The translations under genes were made by a program, and so were the position numbers. Shown one piece after another: positions 1 to 3,794 of a DNA stretch of 6,197 bases; within the stretch, counting starts at the first letter, position 1, and every line of letters starts with the position of its first letter. The stretch comes from Pseudonocardia sp. (GTDB lineage: Bacteria > Actinomycetota > Actinomycetes > Mycobacteriales > Pseudonocardiaceae). The notes under the pieces were generated by a model. The model saw only the letters and a list, made by a program, of their open reading frames with translations. It did no database searches and was not told the DNA's origin. The stretch spans positions 1 through 6,197 of the forward strand of contig JAKDLE010000191.1 of NCBI GenBank assembly GCA_030453005.1, written 5' to 3'.

Positions 1-193
1 GGCGGGCCGCCGAGCAGGGCAGCAGCGCCCGCCACAGGCGGGGGTGCTGGGCCGTGGCCACCCGGCGGGTGTCGACGGCGAGCAGCGCCAGGGCGCGGTC
101 TCCGTCGACACCGCCGGGGCCCAGCGTCAGCTCGGCGAGGGCCTCACCGAGCATCGACTTGACGGGGTAGCGCCGCAGCGCAAGGACCTTCAT
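1..193 (-). CDS. MOSC domain-containing protein, N-terminal fragment (runs off window)
   Basis: Only the first 64 codons are in the window; the gene continues past base 1. The translation begins MKVLALRRYPVKSMLGE and continues with GVDGDRALALLAVDT and a segment reading VATAQHPRLWRALL. The YPVKS(M)xGE motif, the GDRxxAL motif and the K/QHPRLW motif are typical of the MOSC N-terminal beta-barrel region, found in proteins related to YcbX/YiiM and the C-terminus of molybdenum cofactor sulfurase. Such proteins bind or handle molybdenum cofactor or sulfur groups; the substrate here cannot be told. The ATG is chosen because a GGAGG lies 4 nt upstream (198-202). It starts 44 bp after the binding-protein stop on the same strand, so readthrough from the transporter operon is possible, though no functional link is evident. 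The conserved cysteine of the MOSC core would lie outside the window. Confidence 0.82.
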   Translation of the reverse strand, partial: MKVLALRRYPVKSMLGEALAELTLGPGGVDGDRALALLAVDTRRVATAQHPRLWRALLPCSAAR

Positions 194-197
194 CGAA

Positions 198-202
198 CCT
201 CC
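198..202 (-). promoter_or_regulatory. Ribosome binding site of the MOSC gene
   Basis: The minus strand reads GGAGG followed by a 4-nt spacer (TTCG) and the ATG at 193-191. This fixes the start. Another ATG at 209-207 is out of frame with the MOSC reading frame. Confidence 0.6.
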
Positions 203-237
203 GGTTCATGTTGCTGCTCGGTCTTCCGCGCCCGGAT

Positions 238-1167
238 TCACAACAGGCCGTTCGCCTCCAGCCACTCCTGTGCCACGACGTCGGGATTCGGACGATCCTC
301 CGCTCCCAGCTCAGCATTGAGGTCGATCAGCCCCTGAGTCGTGAGCTTCCCGGAGATATCGTTGAAGATCTGCTTCACCTGGTCGGTCGCCTTCGCCGTA
401 TTGATCAGTGGCACCACGTTCTGCGCCGCGAAGTTGTTCAGCGGGTCCTCCAGTACCACGAACCCGTTGGCCTCGATGGTGGGGTCGGTCGTGAACAGGT
501 CGGCCGCCTGCACGTCTCCGTCGCGCAGTGCGGCCACGGTGAGCGGGCCACCGACGTCGAGTGACTTGTACCCGGCGAAGGTGCACCCGTAGGTGGCCTC
601 GATGCCGGGGATGCCGTCGGGCCGCTCCTGGAACTCCGGCGGCCCGCCGAAGATCATCTGCGGGCACAGCGGAGCCAGGTCGCCGATCGTGGTCACGTTG
701 TTCTCGGTGGCGAACGCCTGCGTGACCACCACGGCGTCCTTGTTCTCCGCGTCGGAGCGTTCCAGCAGCGTGAGGCCCTCGGGGATCACCTCCTGCAGCG
801 CCGCGTACACCTCGTCGGCGGACTTCTCGGTGGCCTCGGGATCCAGGAACTGCAGCAGCACTCCGGTGTACTCGGGCACCAGGTCGAGCGAACCGTCCCG
901 CAGGCCGGGGAAGTAGGCCTCCCGGCTCTGGATGGGTGGGACGATCTCCACGGGGATGTCCTGGGCCTCCAGGGCCTGTCCGTATATCTCGGCTAGCAGT
1001 TTGTTCTCCGGGAACTGGTCGGCTCCGATCCGGATCGGAGCCGACGGATCAGCCGCACCCTCCGACGGGGCGGCCAGGGGATCGCCGCCGCCACAGGCGG
1101 ACAGCGCGAGGACCGCCGCCAGTGCCGCTACGGACCCGGGCCAGCGGGATCGCACGTTGGTCGTCAT
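238..1167 (-). CDS. Glycine betaine/choline-type ABC transporter substrate-binding lipoprotein
   Basis: This 309-residue protein is the extracellular solute receptor of the importer (OpuAC/ProX/OsmX-like family). Residues 1-24 form a lipoprotein signal: positive start, hydrophobic stretch SVAALAAVLALSA, and lipobox LSAC with the lipidated Cys25, followed by a Gly-rich linker. The mature part starts with IRIGADQFPENKLLAEI, the family's first strand and helix, and has DLVPEYTG (residues 95-102), the signature in which the Tyr helps form the aromatic cage for quaternary amines. Later it has AADLFTTDPTI and QNVVPLI, typical of this family in actinobacteria. Betaine, choline or a related compatible solute is inferred; the exact ligand is not visible. 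Start choice: ATG 1167 lies 7 nt after AAGGAG, whereas in-frame ATG 1173 is only 1 nt from it; an open frame up to 1455 is overlap with the permease gene. It is last in the four-gene operon, 22 nt after the second permease. Cys168 and Cys195 could form a disulfide. Confidence 0.93.
   Translation of the reverse strand: MTTNVRSRWPGSVAALAAVLALSACGGGDPLAAPSEGAADPSAPIRIGADQFPENKLLAEIYGQALEAQDIPVEIVPPIQSREAYFPGLRDGSLDLVPEYTGVLLQFLDPEATEKSADEVYAALQEVIPEGLTLLERSDAENKDAVVVTQAFATENNVTTIGDLAPLCPQMIFGGPPEFQERPDGIPGIEATYGCTFAGYKSLDVGGPLTVAALRDGDVQAADLFTTDPTIEANGFVVLEDPLNNFAAQNVVPLINTAKATDQVKQIFNDISGKLTTQGLIDLNAELGAEDRPNPDVVAQEWLEANGLL
1018..1045. repeat. Perfect 28-bp palindrome inside the binding-protein gene
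   Basis: Bases 1018-1045 equal their own reverse complement over all 28 bases; the centre is GATCCGGATC and the next outer pair (1017/1046) does not match. It encodes the stretch around SAPIRIGAD, the start of the mature domain just after the lipoprotein linker. It could fold as a strong RNA hairpin with a 4-nt loop and a 12-bp stem. Function unknown; it may be chance plus codon choice. Confidence 0.75.
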
Positions 1168-1174
1168 CGACATG

Positions 1175-1180
1175 CTCCTT
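1175..1180 (-). promoter_or_regulatory. Ribosome binding site of the substrate-binding protein gene
   Basis: The minus strand reads AAGGAG, the clearest Shine-Dalgarno sequence in the operon. It lies in the 22-nt gap after the second permease stop. Its 7-nt distance to ATG 1167 favours that start over the ATG at 1173. A strong own site fits the need for more binding protein than permease. Confidence 0.7.
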
Positions 1181-1189
1181 CTCGGGGGT

Positions 1190-1888
1190 TCAGGCAACCG
1201 CACGGAGGCGGCGGGGACGTGGACGGGAGGCCTGCGCCGGGCGCAGGCCGGGTGAGACGAGAGCCCGTTGCAGGCCGGCGAGCACCAGGTCGGTGACGAT
1301 GGCCAGCAACGCCAGCAGGATCGAGCCTGCCGCCATCTCGGCGAAGTCACGAACGGACAGGCCGTCGATGATGTAGCGGCCGAGCCCACCCAGTGCCACG
1401 TAGGCCGCGATCGTGGCGGTGGCGATGATCTGCAGGGTGGCACTGCGCAGGCCACCGATGATCAGCGGGAGCCCGTTGGGCAACTCGACGCGGGTGAGGA
1501 TCTCGCGCTCGCCCATCCCCATGCCGCGGGCGGCGTCGACGATCGCGCGGTCGACCGCCTGCACGCCGGCGTAGGTGCCTGCCAGTACCGGCGGGATCGC
1601 GAGTACCACGAGCGCGACGATCGGCGGCGCCAGCCCGATGCCGAAGGAGTTCGCGAGCAGCACCAGCACTCCGAAGGTGGGCAGCGCGCGCAGGCTGTTG
1701 GCCAGGCTCACCACGGCGAACCCGCCGCGTCCGGTGTGACCGATCCACAGCCCGATCGGGATCGCGATCAGCGCGGCGATGGAGAGCGCCAGCAGCGTGT
1801 AGAACAGGTGCTCGCCCAGTCGTGTCGGTACCCCGTCGGGTCCGGTCCAGTTCGCCGGGTCGGTGAACCACTCGACGATGGCGTTCAC
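1190..1888 (-). CDS. Osmoprotectant ABC transporter permease, second subunit
   Basis: This 232-residue inner-membrane protein belongs to the BPD permease family (OpuCB/OpuCD, ProW/ProZ, OsmW/OsmY-like). Hydrophobic segments lie near residues 27-49, 57-81, 88-107, 141-165 and 186-206. The family's SLANSLRALPTFGVLVLLA stretch is at 61-79. The cytoplasmic EAA loop, which docks on the ATPase, is at about 119-140 and reads DAARGMGMGEREI then VELPNGLP. The tail after residue 210 is Arg/Pro-rich. The start is GTG 1888: its GTGA overlaps the TGA of the upstream permease (4-nt overlap), pointing to translational coupling, and the protein then begins MNAIVEWFTDPANW. An open frame extends upstream to 2485 but lies inside the first permease gene in another frame and is low-complexity Ala/Arg. 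It differs from the first permease, so the channel is probably a heterodimer. Confidence 0.93.
   Translation of the reverse strand: MNAIVEWFTDPANWTGPDGVPTRLGEHLFYTLLALSIAALIAIPIGLWIGHTGRGGFAVVSLANSLRALPTFGVLVLLANSFGIGLAPPIVALVVLAIPPVLAGTYAGVQAVDRAIVDAARGMGMGEREILTRVELPNGLPLIIGGLRSATLQIIATATIAAYVALGGLGRYIIDGLSVRDFAEMAAGSILLALLAIVTDLVLAGLQRALVSPGLRPAQASRPRPRRLRAVA
1229..1249. repeat. GC-rich inverted repeat (9-bp stem, 3-nt loop) near the end of the second permease gene
   Basis: GGCCTGCGC is followed by CGG and the exact complement GCGCAGGCC. The hairpin lies within codons for the Arg/Pro-rich tail, 36 nt before the stop codon, and ends about 60 nt before the binding-protein start. No U-run follows, so it does not look like an intrinsic terminator. 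It could stabilise or punctuate the transcript just ahead of the binding-protein gene. Confidence 0.6.
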
Positions 1889-2547
1889 CTCTGCCGCCCC
1901 GCGGCTTGCCCGGTGCGTGCCCACGGGGTGATCAGCCTGCCGACCACCAGCAGCAGCGCGTCCACGATCAGCGCGAGCACCAGCACGACGACGATCCCGG
2001 TGATGATCTCGGCGGGGATGTCGCGCTGGAAGCCGTCGGTGAACAACAGGCCGAGGCCGCCGAGCCCGACGATCGCGCCGACCGTCACGAGGCTCATGTT
2101 CGACACCGCCGCCACCCGCAGCCCGGCGACAGTGACCGGGATCGCGAGTGGCATCTCCACGGCGACGAACCGGCGCAGCGGCGTGTAGCCCATCGCGGTG
2201 GCCGCGGCGACCACCACGGACGGCACGGCGTCGAGAGCGTCGGCGATCGAGCGCACCAGCAGTGCCACCGTGTAGATGGTGAGCGCGACGACGAGGTTGA
2301 GCGGATCGAGGATCTGCAGGCCCAGCAGCAACGGCAGCATGACGATGAGCGCCAGCGAGGGCACGGTGTAGAGCAGCCCGGTGGCGGTGACGAGCACGGA
2401 GCGGGCCAGCGGCGTGCGGGTGGCGAGCCAGGCCAGCGGCACCGAGATCAACAGCCCGAGCAGCAGCGGGAGCAGCGCCAACCACGAGTGCTCGACGGTG
2501 AGCTCCGCCACGAGTCCGAGGTTGCGGGGGATCCAGCCCCAGTTCAC
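1885..2547 (-). CDS. Osmoprotectant ABC transporter permease, first subunit
   Basis: This 220-residue inner-membrane permease has hydrophobic segments near residues 20-42, 51-76, 84-106, 135-160 and 180-204. Family hallmarks are YTVPSLALIVMLPLLLG (60-76), IYTVALLVRSIADAL (91-105) and an EAA-type loop at about 113-135 (AAATAMGYTPLRRFVAVEMP) that contacts the ATPase. It forms the channel with the second permease, whose GTG overlaps this gene's TGA. The start is taken as GTG 2547, giving MNWGWIPRNL; it lies 13 nt after the ATPase stop, with GAGGG 10 nt upstream (2558-2562). A longer frame reaching to 2661 would add a Pro/Arg-rich stretch inside the ATPase gene and is not supported. The order ATPase-permease-permease-binding protein differs from OpuC, where the binding protein lies between the permeases. 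Confidence 0.93.
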   Translation of the reverse strand: MNWGWIPRNLGLVAELTVEHSWLALLPLLLGLLISVPLAWLATRTPLARSVLVTATGLLYTVPSLALIVMLPLLLGLQILDPLNLVVALTIYTVALLVRSIADALDAVPSVVVAAATAMGYTPLRRFVAVEMPLAIPVTVAGLRVAAVSNMSLVTVGAIVGLGGLGLLFTDGFQRDIPAEIITGIVVVLVLALIVDALLLVVGRLITPWARTGQAAGRQR

Positions 2548-2560
2548 GCCCCGACCGCCC

Positions 2561-3655
2561 TCACGCGGCGGCCTCCTCGGCCCGCGCCGAGGCGAGCGCG
2601 GCCAGCACGTCGTCGGCGCTGACCGAACCGACGACCCGGCCGGCGCCGGCGACGGCGACACCCTGCCCGGACGGCGAGGACAGCGCCGCGTCCAGAGCGC
2701 TGCGCAACGAGCCTGACGTGACGTCGTAGAGCGTGCCGCCCGGCACCAGGTGCTCGGCGGTGACCGCCGTGCCGTCCGCCCCGTCGCGGCGCGCGCACCA
2801 GCCCTGCGGCCGGGACGCGTCGTCGACGACGAGGGTCCACGCGCCGTTGCCCACAGCAGGCGACCCGAGCGAGGTCGTGGTCAGCTCGCCGAGCGGTAGG
2901 CGGTGGGACCGGAAGCCCAGGCCGCGGTATCCGCGGTCGCGCCCCACGAACCCGTCGACGAAGTCGTCGGCGGGGCGGGCGAGCAGGTGCCCGGGCTCGT
3001 CGTACTGGGCGAGGTGCCCGCCCTGGCGGAACACCGCGACCTTGTCGCCGAGCTTCACGGCCTCGTCGATGTCGTGGGTGACGAATACGATGGTCTTGCC
3101 CAGCTCGGCCTGCAGCCGCAGCAGCTCGTCCTGCAGGCTCTCCCGCACCACCGGGTCGACGGCGCTGAACGGCTCGTCCATCAGCAGGATCGGCGGGTCG
3201 GCGGCGAGCGCGCGGGCCACCCCGACGCGCTGCTGCTGCCCCCCGGAGAGCTGGTTGGGGTAGCGCCTGGCCGTCTCCGGCGCGAGCCCGACGATCTCCA
3301 TGAGCTCGGCGGCACGGGCGCGCGCCCTGGCCTTGCTCCAGCCCAGGAGCATCGGCACGGTGGCGATGTTGTCGAGGATCGAGCGGTGCGGCAACAGCCC
3401 GGCCTGTTGCATGACGTAGCCGATGCCGCGGCGCATCCGCGCGGCGTCGCCCGCCATGATGTCCGCGCCGTCGATGAGGATCGTGCCGCCGGTCGGCTCG
3501 ATCATGCGGTTGATCATCCGCAGCGACGTGGTCTTGCCGCATCCGGACGGCCCCACGAATACGGTGACGCAACCGTCGGCGACCGTGAGGTCGAGCGCGT
3601 CGACCGCGACCGTGCCGTCGGGGAAACGCTTGGTCACGCCGCGAAACTCGATCAC
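2561..3655 (-). CDS. Glycine betaine/choline-type ABC transporter ATP-binding protein
   Basis: This 364-residue cytoplasmic ATPase (ProV/OpuCA/OsmV-like) powers osmoprotectant uptake. It has Walker A GPSGCGKT (35-42), Q-loop YVMQ (80-83), signature LSGGQ (136-140), Walker B ILLMDEP (156-162) with catalytic Glu161, D-loop SAVD (164-167) and switch His194. After the core comes DFVDGFVGRDRGYRGL (231-246), the linker typical of betaine ATPases, then a diverged region ending in a single CBS-like unit (about 305-355: TLYDVTSGSLRSALDAAL, then GVAVAGAGRVVGSVSADDVLAAL). Many relatives carry two clear CBS domains; here the first is hard to recognise. The start is GTG 3655 (MIEFRGVTKRF). The only upstream in-frame stretch has no start codon and meets a TGA at 3688-3686, and GAGG lies 7 nt upstream of the GTG. 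The start itself is part of a 17-bp tandem repeat. First gene of the operon. Confidence 0.95.
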   Translation of the reverse strand: MIEFRGVTKRFPDGTVAVDALDLTVADGCVTVFVGPSGCGKTTSLRMINRMIEPTGGTILIDGADIMAGDAARMRRGIGYVMQQAGLLPHRSILDNIATVPMLLGWSKARARARAAELMEIVGLAPETARRYPNQLSGGQQQRVGVARALAADPPILLMDEPFSAVDPVVRESLQDELLRLQAELGKTIVFVTHDIDEAVKLGDKVAVFRQGGHLAQYDEPGHLLARPADDFVDGFVGRDRGYRGLGFRSHRLPLGELTTTSLGSPAVGNGAWTLVVDDASRPQGWCARRDGADGTAVTAEHLVPGGTLYDVTSGSLRSALDAALSSPSGQGVAVAGAGRVVGSVSADDVLAALASARAEEAAA

Positions 3656-3688
3656 CGGGGAACCTCGATCACCGGGGAACCTCGATCA
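3647..3688. repeat. 17-bp tandem repeat, about 2.5 copies, spanning the ATPase start
   Basis: The plus strand reads CTCGATCACCGGGGAAC at 3647-3663 and again, identically, at 3664-3680. A partial third copy (CTCGATCA) follows at 3681-3688. The unit is not a multiple of three and carries a GTGATCGAG start region on the minus strand, so it duplicates both the start codon and its GAGG ribosome-binding sequence. Confidence 0.9.
3652..3672 (-). CDS. Putative leader mini-ORF 2 (MIEVPR) overlapping the ATPase start
   Basis: GTG 3672 opens a six-codon frame, MIEVPR, ending in TGA at 3654-3652. That stop overlaps the ATPase GTG by 4 nt (GTGA). A GAGG lies 7 nt upstream of its start. It is identical to mini-ORF 1 and arises from the tandem duplication. 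Translation is not shown by the sequence; it may be a by-product of the repeat. Confidence 0.3.
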   Translation of the reverse strand: MIEVPR

Positions 3689-3689
3689 T
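3669..3689 (-). CDS. Putative leader mini-ORF 1 (MIEVPR)
   Basis: ATG 3689 opens a six-codon frame, MIEVPR, ending in TGA at 3671-3669 that overlaps the GTG of mini-ORF 2 by 4 nt. A GAGGGG lies 8 nt upstream (3703-3698), the best-placed ribosome binding site of the three consecutive starts. If ribosomes load here, terminating ribosomes could pass from one GTGA to the next down to the ATPase. This is inference. Confidence 0.3.
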   Translation of the reverse strand: MIEVPR

Positions 3690-3690
3690 C

Positions 3691-3704
3691 CGAGGGGCCC
3701 CTCG
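3691..3704. promoter_or_regulatory. 14-bp perfect palindrome covering a Shine-Dalgarno sequence
   Basis: CGAGGGGCCCCTCG equals its own reverse complement. On the minus strand its left half is the GAGGGG ribosome-binding sequence for the ATG at 3689. It could fold into a 5-bp stem that hides this site, or be a dimeric repressor's operator; neither can be decided from sequence. Confidence 0.4.
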
Positions 3705-3746
3705 TTCACCGACGATCCCTTGCCGATCGCCGCAGCGACGGAAGGT

Positions 3747-3776
3747 TAACCCGCGAGCCCCGGCCTCGGGAAACCC
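3747..3776 (-). promoter_or_regulatory. Weak candidate promoter of the transporter operon
   Basis: On the minus strand GGGTTT (3776-3771) is followed after 18 bp by GGGTTA (3752-3747). This resembles actinobacterial general-stress sigma (SigB/SigF type) promoters, GTTT then GGGTA, but the spacing is slightly long and the -10 imperfect. An alternative -10 for the main sigma factor is TAACCT (3748-3743), with a poor -35. A start near 3735 would leave a leader of about 45 nt before mini-ORF 1. A promoter is expected here because the upstream gene ends at 3795. Confidence 0.22.
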
Positions 3777-3790
3777 GTGATCGGCCCGAG
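3765..3790. other. Short inverted repeat after the c-di-GMP gene
   Basis: CTCGGG (3765-3770) and CCCGAG (3785-3790) can pair as a 6-bp stem with a 14-nt loop, 4 nt after the TAG stop of the upstream gene. No U-rich tract follows, so it is at best a weak terminator or chance in GC-rich DNA. Confidence 0.2.
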
Positions 3791-3794
3791 ATCG

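Noticed and set aside
1168..1455. Upstream extension of the binding-protein frame to 1455
   Set aside because: It lies inside the second permease gene, would bury the lipoprotein signal 96 residues into the protein and has no ribosome binding site as good as the one at 1175-1180.
1268..2188. Long plus-strand open frame opposite the two permease genes (306 codons)
   Set aside because: Its translation is Gln/His/Arg/Asp-rich low complexity, as expected for the antisense of high-GC coding DNA; the minus strand encodes clear permeases.
2544..3572. Minus-strand open frame of 342 codons overlapping the ATPase gene in another frame
   Set aside because: Arg/Ala-rich with no domain; the neighbouring frame contains Walker A, LSGGQ and Walker B.
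3765..3790. Intrinsic terminator after the c-di-GMP gene
   Set aside because: The stem is only 6 bp with a 14-nt loop and no U-run, so it is listed only as a weak inverted repeat.
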